DNA of 64,000 bases from Gammaproteobacteria bacterium (GTDB taxonomy: Bacteria; Gemmatimonadota; Gemmatimonadetes; Longimicrobiales; Gaopeijiaceae), in the NCBI GenBank assembly GCA_009840525.1, contig VXNP01000010.1, forward strand, positions 1 through 64,000. The letters run 5' to 3'. The notes beneath the pieces were generated by a model. The model made no database searches. It was not told where the DNA came from and saw only the letters and a program-made list of their open reading frames with translations. Of this stretch, positions 55,189 to 64,000 are shown one piece after another (position 1 is the stretch's first letter; every line of letters starts with the position of its first letter). The position numbers and the translations under genes were made by a program.

Positions 55189-55638
55189 TCAGCGCGAGCC
55201 GGACACGGTCACCGTGCCCCCGGCGGCTTCGATCTTGCGGCGCGCGGACGCGCTGAACGCGTGCGCCTCGACATGCATCGCCCGCTCCGCTTCACCCGTG
55301 CCGAGCACTTTTACCGGCTTCCGGCCCCCGCCGGCCACCCCGGCCCGGACGAGCGCCTCCAGGGTGATCCGGTCGGTGTCGAGGCGGTTCAGGTCGCCGA
55401 CGTTGATGACGGCGTACTCGACGCGTCCGCGGTTCTTGAACCCCCGCTTGGGGATGCGCCGCTGCAGGGGCATCTGCCCGCCCTCGAACCAGGCGGGAAC
55501 CGTGCCGCCGCTCCTGGACTTCTGACCGTTGTGTCCCCTGCCGGCCGTCTTGCCCAGCCCGGATCCGGGTCCGCGCCCGACACGCTTGCGCGCCTTGCGT
55601 GATCCCGGTACGGGGCTCAGCCGGTGAAGTTCTGACAT
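55189..55638 (-). CDS. rplO: 50S ribosomal protein L15
   Basis: Large-subunit assembly protein. The 149-residue product has the Gly/Arg-rich N-terminus (KRVGRGPGSGLGKTAGRGHN) and a globular C-terminal half ending GGTVTVSGSR. It lies 26 bp before secY, in normal spc order after rpmD. Confidence 0.97.
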   Translation of the reverse strand: MSELHRLSPVPGSRKARKRVGRGPGSGLGKTAGRGHNGQKSRSGGTVPAWFEGGQMPLQRRIPKRGFKNRGRVEYAVINVGDLNRLDTDRITLEALVRAGVAGGGRKPVKVLGTGEAERAMHVEAHAFSASARRKIEAAGGTVTVSGSR

Positions 55639-55656
55639 CGGTGCGATCTCCGTCGT

Positions 55657-55851
55657 TCAGGTGACTTCGGTGACTTCCACCAGGTGGCTGACCTGGCGGA
55701 TCATGCCTCTGATGGCCGGGGTGTCCGTGTGCACAACCGACTGCTGGTGCCTGCGGATCCCCAGGGCGCGCAATGTCCGCCGGTGTGTGCTCAGCCTCCC
55801 GATGCCGCTGCGCACCTGCTTGATCCGGATCTTCCCGGGCGTGTCGGACAC
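55657..55851 (-). CDS. rpmD: 50S ribosomal protein L30
   Basis: Small large-subunit protein of 64 residues ([20 protein letters not shown], then a [15 protein letters not shown] turn). I chose GTG at 55851, 4 bp after the rpsE stop. The longer in-frame opening would overlap rpsE and has no family similarity. Confidence 0.95.
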   Translation of the reverse strand: MSDTPGKIRIKQVRSGIGRLSTHRRTLRALGIRRHQQSVVHTDTPAIRGMIRQVSHLVEVTEVT

Positions 55852-55855
55852 GGGC

Positions 55856-56380
55856 CTATCCTCCCAGTTCTTCGACGCTGATGCCGCGCTCACGCGCGAC
55901 CTGCTCGGGCGTGGCCAGCCGCGTCAGGCCGTTCAGCGTCGCCTTGACCACGTTGATGGGGTTGTTCGAACCGAGACTCTTGGTCAGGACGTCGGTGACC
56001 CCCGCAGCCTCCAGCACCGCGCGGACCGGACCACCGGCGATCACCCCGGTGCCTGGCGCCGCGGGACGAAGGAGCACCCGGCCCGCGCCCCACCGGCCGA
56101 TGATTTCATGAGGGAGGGTGCCTTGAACGATCGACACGTTCTGCATGTTCCGCCGTGCCCGCTCGAACGCCTTGCGGATGGCCTCCGCAACGTCGCTCGC
56201 CTTGGCCAGCGCGACGCCCATGTTGCCCTTCTGGTCGCCCACCGAGACGAGCGCGGTGAACGAGAAGCGGCGTCCGCCCTTCACCACCTTGGCGACCCGG
56301 TTGATGTGGATGACGTTCTCGACGAGTTCGCTCTCACGCGAGCGGTCGCTGTTGGCACCTCTACCTCTGTTTCTGGCCAT
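55856..56380 (-). CDS. rpsE: 30S ribosomal protein S5
   Basis: Decoding-fidelity protein of the small subunit. The 174-residue product has the S5 domain ([20 protein letters not shown] near 21-40, [20 protein letters not shown]) and the C-terminal [19 protein letters not shown] region. The ATG at 56380 shares its A with the rplR stop (TGATG), so the two are tightly coupled. Confidence 0.97.
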   Translation of the reverse strand: MARNRGRGANSDRSRESELVENVIHINRVAKVVKGGRRFSFTALVSVGDQKGNMGVALAKASDVAEAIRKAFERARRNMQNVSIVQGTLPHEIIGRWGAGRVLLRPAAPGTGVIAGGPVRAVLEAAGVTDVLTKSLGSNNPINVVKATLNGLTRLATPEQVARERGISVEELGG

Positions 56381-56769
56381 CAGAAGTTCAGTCCTCCCTC
56401 GCGCGCGCCTTCGGCAAAGGCCTTGACCCTGCCGTGATACTGGTAGCCACCACGGTCGAATACCACCGTGCCGATGCCCTCCGAGCGCGCCCGATCGGCC
56501 AGCATCCTGCCGGCTGCCCGAGCCCGCTCGACTCCCGGGTTGCGAGACTCGGTCTCGAACTCGCGGAGAGCCGCCGACCGGGTGGAGATCCCGACGAGGG
56601 TGCGTCCAAGGTCGTCGTCCACCAGTTGTCCCTCCATGTGTTTCAGCGATCGGAACACCACGAGCCGCGGGCGTTCGGCGGACCCGTTCACGCGCTTGCG
56701 GACCCTGCGATGCCGCCGGATGCGCTGCAGGCGCCGGCTCCTTCTCAACTTCGAACTCTTTGCGGTCAC
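56380..56769 (-). CDS. rplR: 50S ribosomal protein L18
   Basis: 5S rRNA-binding protein. The 129-residue product has a basic N-terminus, [20 protein letters not shown], and the C-terminal [16 protein letters not shown]. The GTG at 56769 is preceded by GAGGAA at good distance. Longer in-frame openings run over rplF and are rejected. Confidence 0.95.
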   Translation of the reverse strand: MTAKSSKLRRSRRLQRIRRHRRVRKRVNGSAERPRLVVFRSLKHMEGQLVDDDLGRTLVGISTRSAALREFETESRNPGVERARAAGRMLADRARSEGIGTVVFDRGGYQYHGRVKAFAEGAREGGLNF

Positions 56770-56792
56770 GGTTTCCTCGCTGTGCGGGGCGA

Positions 56793-57332
56793 CTACGATG
56801 CGGCGGTCTTGCCGACCTTGCGTCGGATCTGCTCGCCCTGATAGCGCACGCCCTTGCCCTTGTACGGCTCCGGTGGCCGGAACGACCGGATTTCCGCCGC
56901 TACCTGCCCCACCTTCTGCTTGTCGATTCCATGCACCACCACGACGTCCTGCCGGGGACACTCGAGCGTGATGCCCTCGGGCTCCGGGTAGTCGATGGTG
57001 TGGGAGAATCCCAGGCTCAGGATCAGTTCCCTGCCCTTCTTCTGCGCCCGGTATCCCACCCCCACGATCTCCAGCGTCTTGCTGTACCCGGTCGTCACCC
57101 CGTGCACCATGTTGGCGATGAGGGCGCGCGTCAGACCATGAAGCGACCGGTGCGTGCGACCGTCGGACGGCCTCCGGACCACAACTTCGCCTTCCCCCAC
57201 ATCGATGGTCATGGCGGGATGCACGTCGAGGGTCAGTTCGCCCCTGGGCCCCTTTACCTTCAGGACGGGCTCACTGTAGTCGACGGTCACGCCGCCCGGA
57301 ATGGCGACCGGCAGTTTACCTATGCGCGACAT
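56793..57332 (-). CDS. rplF: 50S ribosomal protein L6
   Basis: Large-subunit protein near the sarcin-ricin loop. The 179-residue product has two tandem similar domains. It begins [20 protein letters not shown] and ends [20 protein letters not shown], the family signature. It lies 30 bp after rpsH. Confidence 0.97.
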   Translation of the reverse strand: MSRIGKLPVAIPGGVTVDYSEPVLKVKGPRGELTLDVHPAMTIDVGEGEVVVRRPSDGRTHRSLHGLTRALIANMVHGVTTGYSKTLEIVGVGYRAQKKGRELILSLGFSHTIDYPEPEGITLECPRQDVVVVHGIDKQKVGQVAAEIRSFRPPEPYKGKGVRYQGEQIRRKVGKTAAS

Positions 57333-57362
57333 ACGTTTACGTCGTGGTTGATGGAATCCTGG

Positions 57363-57758
57363 CTACCACACGATCGCCAGCACTTCGCCGCCTACCCCTT
57401 CCTTGCGCGCCGTGCGGTCGGAGAGCACACCCCGGGATGTCGACAGAATCGCCATCCCCAGGCCGTTCCTGACCCTTGGGATATCCTCCCGTCCGACGTA
57501 GCGCCGCCTCCCGGGCGACGAGAAGCGCTCAATATGCCGGATGATCGGGCGACCCTCGTCGCGATACTTCAGGTAGACGCGCAGAACCCCGTGGGCCCCG
57601 TCGTCGAGTACCTTGTAGCCGAAGACGAAATGGTTCTCGGCGAGCAGCCGGGCAATCTCGATCTTCATCCGGGAGACGGGCATGTCCGCCCAGCGGTGGC
57701 CCGCCTGCCCGGCGTTGCGCAGCCGGGTCAGCATGTCGGCAATCGGGTCCGTCATCAT
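57363..57758 (-). CDS. rpsH: 30S ribosomal protein S8
   Basis: 16S central-domain binder and, in E. coli, repressor of the spc operon. The 131-residue product begins MMTDPIADMLTRLRNAGQAG and ends with STSRGVLSDRTARKEGVGGE, standard for S8. It follows rplE by only 42 bp, so rpsN, normally between them, is missing. ATGs at 57758 and 57755 are both possible starts. Confidence 0.97.
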   Translation of the reverse strand: MMTDPIADMLTRLRNAGQAGHRWADMPVSRMKIEIARLLAENHFVFGYKVLDDGAHGVLRVYLKYRDEGRPIIRHIERFSSPGRRRYVGREDIPRVRNGLGMAILSTSRGVLSDRTARKEGVGGEVLAIVW

Positions 57759-57800
57759 GTCGAGTCTCGTCCCTCCGTTATTCCCTGGGTTGCGGGGGCG

Positions 57801-58388
57801 TCAGGCGGCGCCGTTCTGGCCGATGATGACCGGTAGCGAGCCGCGGAACGGAAAACCCAGCTCGCGCAGCAGAGCCAGCGCCTCGTCGTCCTTGCTGGTG
57901 CTCGTAACCACGGTGATGTCCATGCCGTGGATGCGGTCGATCCTGTCGTAGTCGATCTCGGGGAAGATGATCTGCTCGCGAACCCCGAGGCTGTAGTTTC
58001 CGCGCCCGTCGAACGATTTCGTGGACAGCCCGCGGAAGTCGCGGATCCGCGGTATGGTGGCGCTCACCAGGCGATCGAGAAACTCGTACATGCGGCGCCG
58101 GCGCAGCGTGACCCGGCATCCGACCGGCATGCCCGTCCTCAACGAGAAGTTGGAGATGGACTTGCGCGCCCTGGTGACGACCGGCTTCTGTCCGGAGATC
58201 ACCGACAATTCCTCGACCACGCTGTCGAGGAACTTCTGATTCCTGCTCGCTTCGCCGACGCCCACGTTGAGGACGACCTTCACCGGGCGCGGAATCTGGT
58301 TGACGTTGGTGAAGCCGAATTCCTCCTGGAGCTTCGGCTGAACGTTTTCCAGATAGTGCCGGTGAAGCCGGGGGTGCGTCTCCGTCAT
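57801..58388 (-). CDS. rplE: 50S ribosomal protein L5
   Basis: 5S rRNA-binding protein of the central protuberance. The 195-residue product has [38 protein letters not shown] and [10 protein letters not shown]-like [19 protein letters not shown] chose ATG at 58388, which matches the family start (a short polar lead then [10 protein letters not shown]). A GTG at 58421 overlapping the rplX stop would add 11 residues and has a nearby GAGG, so it remains possible. Confidence 0.93.
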   Translation of the reverse strand: MTETHPRLHRHYLENVQPKLQEEFGFTNVNQIPRPVKVVLNVGVGEASRNQKFLDSVVEELSVISGQKPVVTRARKSISNFSLRTGMPVGCRVTLRRRRMYEFLDRLVSATIPRIRDFRGLSTKSFDGRGNYSLGVREQIIFPEIDYDRIDRIHGMDITVVTSTSKDDEALALLRELGFPFRGSLPVIIGQNGAA

Positions 58389-58417
58389 CTTGCAAATCCG
58401 TCCGTTGTCGTCATCCG

Positions 58418-58777
58418 TCACCTCGGCGCCGGGATGGGGTTGCCGGTCTTCACCGCGATGCGCTCCTTCACGCCCCCTTCCTCGAGACGCATGCGAATGC
58501 GGCTGGCCTCTCCGCTGGCCGGATCGATCAACATCACGTTGGAAATGTGGATCGGAGCCTCGAAGGTGATGATCCCACCCTCCGGATTGGCCGCCGTGGG
58601 CCGCTGGTGGCGCTTGCGCATGTTGACGCCCTCGATCACCACCTGATCACGGTCGCGAATCACCCGGAGGACAGTTCCCTGCTCGTCCCGGTGGTTGCCG
58701 CGAATCACGCGCACGCGGTCACCCTTTGCAATCCGGTGTTTGGACCTGTTCCGGCGCGCTCCCGTCTGCTCCAGCAT
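58418..58777 (-). CDS. rplX: 50S ribosomal protein L24
   Basis: Assembly-initiator protein of the large subunit. The 119-residue product has a KOW motif ([20 protein letters not shown]), [15 protein letters not shown] and a C-terminal extension of ordinary length. Its ATG shares one base with the rplN stop (TGATG), so the pair is coupled. Confidence 0.97.
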   Translation of the reverse strand: MLEQTGARRNRSKHRIAKGDRVRVIRGNHRDEQGTVLRVIRDRDQVVIEGVNMRKRHQRPTAANPEGGIITFEAPIHISNVMLIDPASGEASRIRMRLEEGGVKERIAVKTGNPIPAPR

Positions 58778-59145
58778 CAGAGCACCTCCGGGGCCAGCGA
58801 AACGATCTTCATGTAGCGCTTCTCCCTGAGTTCCCGCCCGACCGGTCCGAAGATGCGCGTGCCCTTCGGCTCGCCGTTGGTGTCGATGAGCACCGCCGCG
58901 TTGTCGTCGAAGCGGATATAGGAGCCGTCGCGCCTGCGCACTTCCTTGGCGGTGCGCACCACGACAGCCCGCACGATATCGCCCTTGCGCACGCCAGCGT
59001 TGGGGATGGCATCCTTGACCGTGAGCACCACCAGGTCGCCCACGCTGGCGTAGCGGCGGCGCGAGCCCCCCAGGACACGGATGCAGAGCGCCTTCTTGGC
59101 CCCCGTGTTGTCCGTGATCCGAACCATCGATTCCTGTTGAATCAT
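58777..59145 (-). CDS. rplN: 50S ribosomal protein L14
   Basis: Subunit-interface protein. The 122-residue product begins [20 protein letters not shown] and ends [12 protein letters not shown], a very conserved family of this length. The ATG at 59145 is chosen by that match. The frame continues open upstream over rpsQ without similarity. Confidence 0.97.
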   Translation of the reverse strand: MIQQESMVRITDNTGAKKALCIRVLGGSRRRYASVGDLVVLTVKDAIPNAGVRKGDIVRAVVVRTAKEVRRRDGSYIRFDDNAAVLIDTNGEPKGTRIFGPVGRELREKRYMKIVSLAPEVL

Positions 59146-59152
59146 CGCCGGC

Positions 59153-59437
59153 CTATCCTTCCGCGCGGTCGACCAGTTCGGCGACCCTCCACCGCTTGGT
59201 GCGGGAGAGGGGCCGCGTCTCGACGATGCGCACGGTGTCTCCCATGCGATACTGGTTGGTTTCGTCGTGGGCGTGATACCTGCGGGTGCGCTTGACCTGC
59301 TTTCCGTAGAGGGGATGGGCGAACTGGCGCGCGACAAGGACGGTGACCGTCTTGTCCGCCACGTCCGACACCACCACTCCCGTTCGCGTCTTTCGCCGGT
59401 TGCGTGCGCCGCTCGCGGCATCGGATGTCGCCGTCAT
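59153..59437 (-). CDS. rpsQ: 30S ribosomal protein S17
   Basis: Primary 16S-binding OB-fold protein. The 94-residue product has [39 protein letters not shown] and [17 protein letters not shown], the family hallmarks. The ATG at 59437 overlaps the rpmC stop by 4 nt (ATGA). The open frame upstream across rpmC and rplP is not coding. Confidence 0.97.
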   Translation of the reverse strand: MTATSDAASGARNRRKTRTGVVVSDVADKTVTVLVARQFAHPLYGKQVKRTRRYHAHDETNQYRMGDTVRIVETRPLSRTKRWRVAELVDRAEG

Positions 59438-59658
59438 GAGGCGTTCTCCTCGGTCATGGCCAGAGCCACCGCGAGTTCGCGTTCGCGCTGCACGGTGCGG
59501 ACTCGGGCGATATCCCTGCGCAGGTGCGAGAGCAGCCGTGGATTCTCGAGTTCCATGGTCGCAGCCCGGAACTTGAGGCGGAACCGTTCCTCCCTCAGTT
59601 CGTCCAGCCGCTCCCGGATCTGCTGGTCGGTCATATCGCGGATTTCTTCGATGTCCAT
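59434..59658 (-). CDS. rpmC: 50S ribosomal protein L29
   Basis: Small helical protein near the exit tunnel. The 74-residue product contains [20 protein letters not shown] and [15 protein letters not shown], with the usual two-helix layout. It lies 12 bp after rplP and is coupled to rpsQ. Confidence 0.96.
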   Translation of the reverse strand: MDIEEIRDMTDQQIRERLDELREERFRLKFRAATMELENPRLLSHLRRDIARVRTVQRERELAVALAMTEENAS

Positions 59659-59670
59659 GCCCGGTTTCCC

Positions 59671-60093
59671 TCAGGTTCCCAACTGCTGTTCGCGCGCGAC
59701 GAAACGGGTCTTGATGGGCAGCTTGTCGGATGCGAGCTGCATCGCGCGGCGCGCGACCTCCTCGCCGACACCCTCCATCTCGAACATCATCCGCCCCGGC
59801 TTCACCACCGCCACCCAGCCTTCCGGGTTGCCCTTTCCCTTGCCCATCCGGGTCTCGGCGGGCTTGGAGGTGACCGGCTTGTCCGGGAAGATCCGGATCC
59901 AGACCTTTCCACCCCTCTTGATGTGCCGGGTCATGGCCACGCGCGCCGACTCGATCTGGCGATTGCTGATCCACGCGGACTCCACTGCCTGGAGCCCGTA
60001 GTCGCCGAAACTCACCCGATTTCCGCGACGGGAAATCCCGCGCATCTTGCCCTTGTGCTTCTTGCGGTACTTGATCCGCTTCGGTGCCAGCAT
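59671..60093 (-). CDS. rplP: 50S ribosomal protein L16
   Basis: Organises the tRNA-binding region of the large subunit. The 140-residue product begins [20 protein letters not shown], has [20 protein letters not shown] and a conserved [17 protein letters not shown]. The length is normal. It lies 59 bp after rpsC. Confidence 0.97.
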   Translation of the reverse strand: MLAPKRIKYRKKHKGKMRGISRRGNRVSFGDYGLQAVESAWISNRQIESARVAMTRHIKRGGKVWIRIFPDKPVTSKPAETRMGKGKGNPEGWVAVVKPGRMMFEMEGVGEEVARRAMQLASDKLPIKTRFVAREQQLGT

Positions 60094-60152
60094 CGCCTAT
60101 CGTCCTTGCGGGGCCCGCCGCAGGGGGGGCCGGGTTCCGTTCGCCTGCACCC

Positions 60153-60812
60153 TCACGATCCCGTCGAGTACGTCCGGCCCCGCCGGTCGTCCACCACTTC
60201 ACCCTTGAAGATCCAGCACTTCACACCCACGGTACCGTAGGTGGTGTCCGCCCTCACGCTCGCGTAGTCGATGTTCGCCCGCAGGGTGTGCAGGGGCACG
60301 CGACCCTCGTGATACGCTTCGGTGCGGGCGATTTCCGCGCCTCCCAGGCGGCCGCCACACTGGATCTTGATGCCCTCCGCGCCCGCTCGGCGCGCCGATT
60401 GAACCGCGCGCTTCATGGCCCGCCGGAACGAAATCCGCTGCCGCAACTGGTGCTTGACGTTCTCTGCCACCAGCCGCGCGTCGAGTTCGGGCTGCTTGAT
60501 CTCCTCCACGTTGACCGAGACCTCCGACTTGGTCAGCACGCCCAGCTCGTCGCGCAGCTTGTCCACCTCCGCGCCCCGCTTGCCGATCACAACGCCCGGT
60601 CGGGCCGTGTGCACGGTCATCACGATCTTGGAGGGCTTGCGGTCGATCTCGACCCGGGAGATGGCGGCATGCGCCAGACGGCGGTCGAGGTACCGCCGTA
60701 TGGTCTCGTCCTCCTGGAGCAGGTGGGGGAAATCCTTCTCCGCGTACCAGCGGGACTGCCAGTCCTTGACGATGCCGAGCCGGAACCCGTGGGGGTGTGT
60801 CTTCTGTCCCAT
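60153..60812 (-). CDS. rpsC: 30S ribosomal protein S3
   Basis: mRNA-entry protein of the small subunit. The 219-residue product begins [20 protein letters not shown], has a KH domain with [19 protein letters not shown] and a C-terminal S3 domain ([15 protein letters not shown]-type stretch and [15 protein letters not shown]). The tail after the S3 domain is short, without the long basic extension found in some phyla. Confidence 0.97.
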   Translation of the reverse strand: MGQKTHPHGFRLGIVKDWQSRWYAEKDFPHLLQEDETIRRYLDRRLAHAAISRVEIDRKPSKIVMTVHTARPGVVIGKRGAEVDKLRDELGVLTKSEVSVNVEEIKQPELDARLVAENVKHQLRQRISFRRAMKRAVQSARRAGAEGIKIQCGGRLGGAEIARTEAYHEGRVPLHTLRANIDYASVRADTTYGTVGVKCWIFKGEVVDDRRGRTYSTGS

Positions 60813-60817
60813 CGCCC

Positions 60818-61168
60818 CTATTCCTCGCTTTCCACGACGATCGTGATGTGACTCGAGCGCCTGCGGATCGGGGCCGCCCTCCCCATGGCCGCCGCCCGCC
60901 AGCGCTTCGTGGTCCGCCCACCATCAACAAATGCCCGCGCGATCACGAGCTCGTCCACATCGAGCACCTCGCCTTCCTCCTCTGCCCTGTACTCGGCGTT
61001 CGCGACCGCCGAACGGAGCGTCTTGCCGACCGGCACCGACGCGGCCTTCTTCGAGAATCGCAGGATTGCGTAGGCCTGATTGACGGGGAGACCCCGGATC
61101 TGATCCACGACCAGCCTCACCTTGCGGGGACTCATTCCGATGTACCTGGCAACCGCCTTTGCTTGCAT
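60818..61168 (-). CDS. rplV: 50S ribosomal protein L22
   Basis: Exit-tunnel protein whose hairpin contacts macrolides and nascent chains. The 116-residue product has [18 protein letters not shown], the hairpin ending [19 protein letters not shown] and ITIVVESEE. Start ATG at 61168. It lies 5 bp before rpsC. Confidence 0.97.
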   Translation of the reverse strand: MQAKAVARYIGMSPRKVRLVVDQIRGLPVNQAYAILRFSKKAASVPVGKTLRSAVANAEYRAEEEGEVLDVDELVIARAFVDGGRTTKRWRAAAMGRAAPIRRRSSHITIVVESEE

Positions 61169-61204
61169 CCGGGTTCTCGTGCAGGGGGTGACCTGTTCGG
61201 GCCT

Positions 61205-61492
61205 CTATCGAGCCTTGGAGCGCCGGTCGGCGAGTTTGCCCCCGTGCCCGCGAAAGAGCCGCGTGGGGGCGAACTCGCCGAGTTTGTGCCCAACCATGTT
61301 CTCGGTGATGTAGACCGGGATGAACTTGTTGCCGTTGTGCACCGCAACCGTATGGCCCACGAAGTCCGGCGAGATGGTCGAAGCGCGCGCCCAGGTCTTG
61401 ATCACCTTCTTCTCCGCGCGCGCGTTCATCAGTTCCACCTTGCGCAGGAGCTTCTCGTCGATGTAGGGGCCCTTTCTTACGCTGCGTGGCAT
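61205..61492 (-). CDS. rpsS: 30S ribosomal protein S19
   Basis: Small-subunit head protein. The 95-residue product begins [20 protein letters not shown], includes [20 protein letters not shown] and ends with [18 protein letters not shown]. It lies 36 bp after rplB. Confidence 0.97.
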   Translation of the reverse strand: MPRSVRKGPYIDEKLLRKVELMNARAEKKVIKTWARASTISPDFVGHTVAVHNGNKFIPVYITENMVGHKLGEFAPTRLFRGHGGKLADRRSKAR

Positions 61493-61528
61493 GGCGGTTT
61501 CCTGGTTGGCTTCTCGTCTCGCAATCGT

Positions 61529-62371
61529 CTAGGACCGGGTGGCCTTGCCGCGTTTGCGTCCCCGGACGATCAGTCGGTTGGATTCCTTCCTGGGATTGCG
61601 GGTCTTCTTCCCCTCCGGCTTGCCCCAGGGGGTAACCGGAGGCCGGCCCCCGGAGGCCTTGCCCTCGCCTCCGCCGAGCGGGTGGTCCACCGGGTTCATG
61701 GCGACGCCCCGCACCTTGGGACGGCGCCCGCGCCACCGGGCCGCCCCGGCCTTGCCCAGCGACTTCAGTTCATGATCGGTGTTGCCGACCTGGCCTACGG
61801 TGGCCATGCATTCCATGCGCACCCGCCGGACTTCCGTGGAGGGAAGACGGAGCGTCACGTAGTCTCCCTCCTTGGCCATGATCTGCACGCCCGCGCCCGC
61901 CGAGCGGGCCATCTGGCCGCCCTTCCCGGGCTTCAGCTCCACGTTGTGAACGATCGTGCCCAGCGGAATGCGGCCGATCGGGAGGGCGTTGCCCGGCTTG
62001 ATGTCGGCATCGCCACCCGCCACCACCTCATCTCCGACCGCAAGGCCGCGCACATGCAGGATGTAGCGTTTCTCGCCATCCGCGTAGTGGATCAGGGCGA
62101 TGTTCGCGGAGCGGTTGGGATCGTACTCGATCTCGGCGACGCGGCCCGCCACCCCGATCTTGTTGCGTCTGAAGTCGATGCGCCGATACCGGCGCTTGTG
62201 GCCACCGCCCCTGCGCCGCACCGTGATGCGGCCATGGTGGTTGCGTCCACCCTTGGAGTGCAGAGGCTCCGTCAGCGATTTCTCCGGTCCCTTGCGCGTG
62301 GTCACCGTGTCCTTCACGATCGACCGGAAACGGGAGCCGGGTGTAACGGGTCTGAACTTCTTGATCGCCAT
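61529..62371 (-). CDS. rplB: 50S ribosomal protein L2
   Basis: Conserved core protein near the peptidyl-transferase centre. The 280-residue product has [20 protein letters not shown], the glycine-rich C-terminal region [20 protein letters not shown] with the conserved histidine, and a basic end. The start is ATG at 62371, 10 bp after rplW. Confidence 0.98.
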   Translation of the reverse strand: MAIKKFRPVTPGSRFRSIVKDTVTTRKGPEKSLTEPLHSKGGRNHHGRITVRRRGGGHKRRYRRIDFRRNKIGVAGRVAEIEYDPNRSANIALIHYADGEKRYILHVRGLAVGDEVVAGGDADIKPGNALPIGRIPLGTIVHNVELKPGKGGQMARSAGAGVQIMAKEGDYVTLRLPSTEVRRVRMECMATVGQVGNTDHELKSLGKAGAARWRGRRPKVRGVAMNPVDHPLGGGEGKASGGRPPVTPWGKPEGKKTRNPRKESNRLIVRGRKRGKATRS

Positions 62372-62381
62372 GGCCCGTTCC

Positions 62382-62693
62382 TCAGCCCATTTCGTAGAGT
62401 TCGATGTGGTCGCCTTCGGCCAGCTTGACGACCGCCTTCTTGAACGACGGCCTGCGGCCGAGGCTCCAGTTGCGGCTCATCTGTCCGAGGAACGAGCGGC
62501 GCATCTTGCCCGCGTATCTCATGGTGCGCACATCGTCGACCTGGACGTCCCAGAGCGCTTCCACCGCGCGGGCGATGTCGATCTTGTTGGCGTTCCGGTT
62601 GACGATGAACGAGTAGACGTTGTCGGCCTCCATCTGGGCGGTCGTCTTCTCGGTGACCACCGGCCGCACGATTACATCCCACGGCTCACGCAT
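62382..62693 (-). CDS. rplW: 50S ribosomal protein L23
   Basis: Exit-tunnel rim protein that docks trigger factor and SRP. The 103-residue product has [39 protein letters not shown] and a basic C-terminal half. I chose ATG at 62693, which gives the usual short lead and overlaps rplD by 8 bp. A longer opening would run further into rplD. Confidence 0.96.
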   Translation of the reverse strand: MREPWDVIVRPVVTEKTTAQMEADNVYSFIVNRNANKIDIARAVEALWDVQVDDVRTMRYAGKMRRSFLGQMSRNWSLGRRPSFKKAVVKLAEGDHIELYEMG

Positions 62694-63345
62694 CGCCGTT
62701 CTCCGTGTCTGTGGAGGCCGCGGGCTCCGTGGCCACCGGCCCGGTCCCGAGCGCATCGGCCTCGATCACGACGGTCGCCGCCCGCAGCACGTCGTAGGCC
62801 GATTCCTCCCCGAAGGGTCGTACGCTGACACCCGGCAGGTTGCGGGCCGAAAGGTACACGTTGCGCTTGTTGCCGTCGGTCAGCAGAAGCACCTTGCCCG
62901 ACACTTCGATGGCGGCGAGGCAGGATGCCAGGCGCGAGGTGCGCGGGGCCTCGTAGTCCAGGGACTCGATCAGCAGCACCCGACCCTCTTCCGCGCGCGC
63001 ATTCAGGGCCGACCGACGGGCCAGCGCGCGCACCTTGCGAGGCACGGACGTGCGCCACGAGTGAGGTTGAGGGGGGAAGGCCATCCCGCCTCCCGTCCAC
63101 TGCGCGGCGCGGATCGTCCCCTGGCGGGCCCGGCCGGTGCCCTTCTGCCTCCACGGCTTGCGGGAGCCGCCCGAAACGGCCGAGCGGTTCTTGCCGGCCC
63201 CCGTCCCCCTCCGCCGATTGGCGAGTTGGGCCCGCACCACCTGGTGCAGAACGCCTTCGTTCACGACTCCGTCGAATGGGACTGCCGGAAGCGTCCGGTC
63301 GCCGTCCGGCCTGCCGTCAGAGTGGTAGTAGTGGGCCGTATGCAT
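62686..63345 (-). CDS. rplD: 50S ribosomal protein L4
   Basis: Large-subunit protein with a tunnel loop; in E. coli also the S10-operon repressor. The 219-residue product has the loop region GTGAGKNRSAVSGGSRKPWR and KGTGRARQGTIRAAQWTGGG, and a Rossmann-like globular domain with LLLTDGNKRNVYLSARNLPG. The C-terminus has a roughly 25-residue Glu/Thr-rich tail beyond the usual end. Confidence 0.97.
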   Translation of the reverse strand: MHTAHYYHSDGRPDGDRTLPAVPFDGVVNEGVLHQVVRAQLANRRRGTGAGKNRSAVSGGSRKPWRQKGTGRARQGTIRAAQWTGGGMAFPPQPHSWRTSVPRKVRALARRSALNARAEEGRVLLIESLDYEAPRTSRLASCLAAIEVSGKVLLLTDGNKRNVYLSARNLPGVSVRPFGEESAYDVLRAATVVIEADALGTGPVATEPAASTDTENGDA

Positions 63346-63349
63346 GGCT

Positions 63350-63967
63350 CTAGTGGCTGATGAAGACGTAGCCGCTGCGCGGTCCGGGAACGGCGCCCTT
63401 GAGGAACAGCAGGTTCCTCCCGGCGTCGACCCGGACGACTTCGACGTTGCTCAGCGTCTTGCGATTGTTGCCCATCCGGCCGGGGAGCTTCTTGCCCTTG
63501 ATGACTCTCGACGGGTCGGTGCCCGCTCCCATCGATCCGGGGGTGCGCGACATCGGGTGGCCGTGCGTGGCCGGGCGTCCCGTGAAGCCGTGTCGCTTCA
63601 CGACGCCCTGAAACCCACGGCCCTTGGTATTGCCGGTCACCTTTACGGACTGGTTGGCAGCGAAGAGCTCGACGGTAAGTTCGTCACCGGCCTCGAACGC
63701 CTCGTCGTCCGCGACCGGGAACTCGCGCAGAACGCGGGGCGTCGCTTTCAGTCCGGCCTTCGCGGCATGGCCGGCTTCGGCCTTCGTGGCATGCCTGGCC
63801 CTGCGGGCTTCGAAGCCGATCTGGACGGCGCGGTATCCGTCGGTCTCCCCGGATCTTACGCATACGACCGGGCATGGCCCGGCGCGCACCACGGTAACCG
63901 GCACCACAAGACCTTCGTCGTTGAAGATGCGGGTCATCCCGACCTTGCGTCCGATCAATCCCGCCAT
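63350..63967 (-). CDS. rplC: 50S ribosomal protein L3
   Basis: Early-assembly large-subunit protein. The 205-residue product begins MAGLIGRKVGMTRIFNDEGL, has VKVTGNTKGRGFQGVVKRHG (loop with the methylatable Gln in other species) and GATHGHPMSRTPGSMG-type RPATHGHPMSRTPGSMGAG. The ATG at 63967 has AGGAGG five bases upstream. It is the first gene read in this window. rpsJ is expected just to the right, and the remaining 33 bp hold only the ribosome site. Confidence 0.98.
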   Translation of the reverse strand: MAGLIGRKVGMTRIFNDEGLVVPVTVVRAGPCPVVCVRSGETDGYRAVQIGFEARRARHATKAEAGHAAKAGLKATPRVLREFPVADDEAFEAGDELTVELFAANQSVKVTGNTKGRGFQGVVKRHGFTGRPATHGHPMSRTPGSMGAGTDPSRVIKGKKLPGRMGNNRKTLSNVEVVRVDAGRNLLFLKGAVPGPRSGYVFISH

Positions 63968-64000
63968 GCCGCCTCCTGGCAGTTGTCCATGTGCTGCCTA

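Noticed and set aside
59438-60202. A 349-codon frame fusing S17 with upstream sequence
   Set aside because: Only the last 94 codons are S17. The rest overlies rpmC and rplP in another frame.

Overview
This is a high-GC (roughly two-thirds G+C by eye) bacterial chromosome segment packed with core housekeeping genes. Every protein gene except one (ppiD, about 17.3-19.1 kb) lies on the minus strand, so the window reads right to left. The envelope genes (lptD, lolA, bamD, lnt, a complete tol-pal set) show a diderm with an outer membrane. SecA carries a large insertion in its preprotein cross-linking region, and the inositol-phosphate synthase is of a form I recall from Bacteroidota. With the gene content, this suggests the FCB group, most plausibly Gemmatimonadota. 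The assignment is an inference and was not tested by any search.

Right part, 63.97-48.2 kb (first transcribed): an S10-spc-alpha ribosomal string, rplC-rplD-rplW-rplB-rpsS-rplV-rpsC-rplP-rpmC-rpsQ-rplN-rplX-rplE-rpsH-rplF-rplR-rpsE-rpmD-rplO-secY-adk-map-rpmJ-rpsM-rpsK-rpsD-rpoA-rplQ. It is followed by an unknown membrane-anchored protein and rpmB. rpsN and infA, often found in this string, are missing. rpsJ is expected just beyond the right edge.

Middle, 48.2-19.1 kb: a small surface-sugar group (UDP-sugar dehydrogenase, TPR lipoprotein, DegT-type aminotransferase); bamD-nadD-secA; radC, a bifunctional Rel and uvrB; tsaE-tsaB (tRNA t6A); tolQ-tolR-tolA-like-tolB-pal-cpoB (envelope constriction); nrdR; tatC-lptD; a fibronectin-type lipoprotein; ftcD-TPR; a polyprenyl diphosphate synthase; a small DUF4321-like membrane protein; tatA.

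Left part, 17.0-0 kb: a second long minus-strand series starts at a divergent promoter region facing ppiD. It runs TPR protein-aroQ-efp-accB-accC-ftsK-lolA-beta-barrel protein-lnt-prfA-prmC-ylbF-ino1-tmk-S41-like lipoprotein-SLC1 family symporter, which is cut by the left edge. Translation (efp, prfA, prmC), lipoprotein maturation and export (lnt, lolA), fatty-acid initiation (accB/accC) and chromosome segregation (ftsK) are mixed together. Many neighbours overlap by 4 nt (ATGA, GTGA or TTGA), which implies translational coupling.

I found no tRNA, rRNA, CRISPR array, insertion sequence, prophage or defence system. No non-coding stretch exceeds about 250 bp. The less ordinary material is in the non-coding DNA (a short repeat family placed at stop codons, a tandem palindrome), in a few unrecognised envelope proteins, and in oddities of gene order. 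I did not find evidence of a new multi-gene system.
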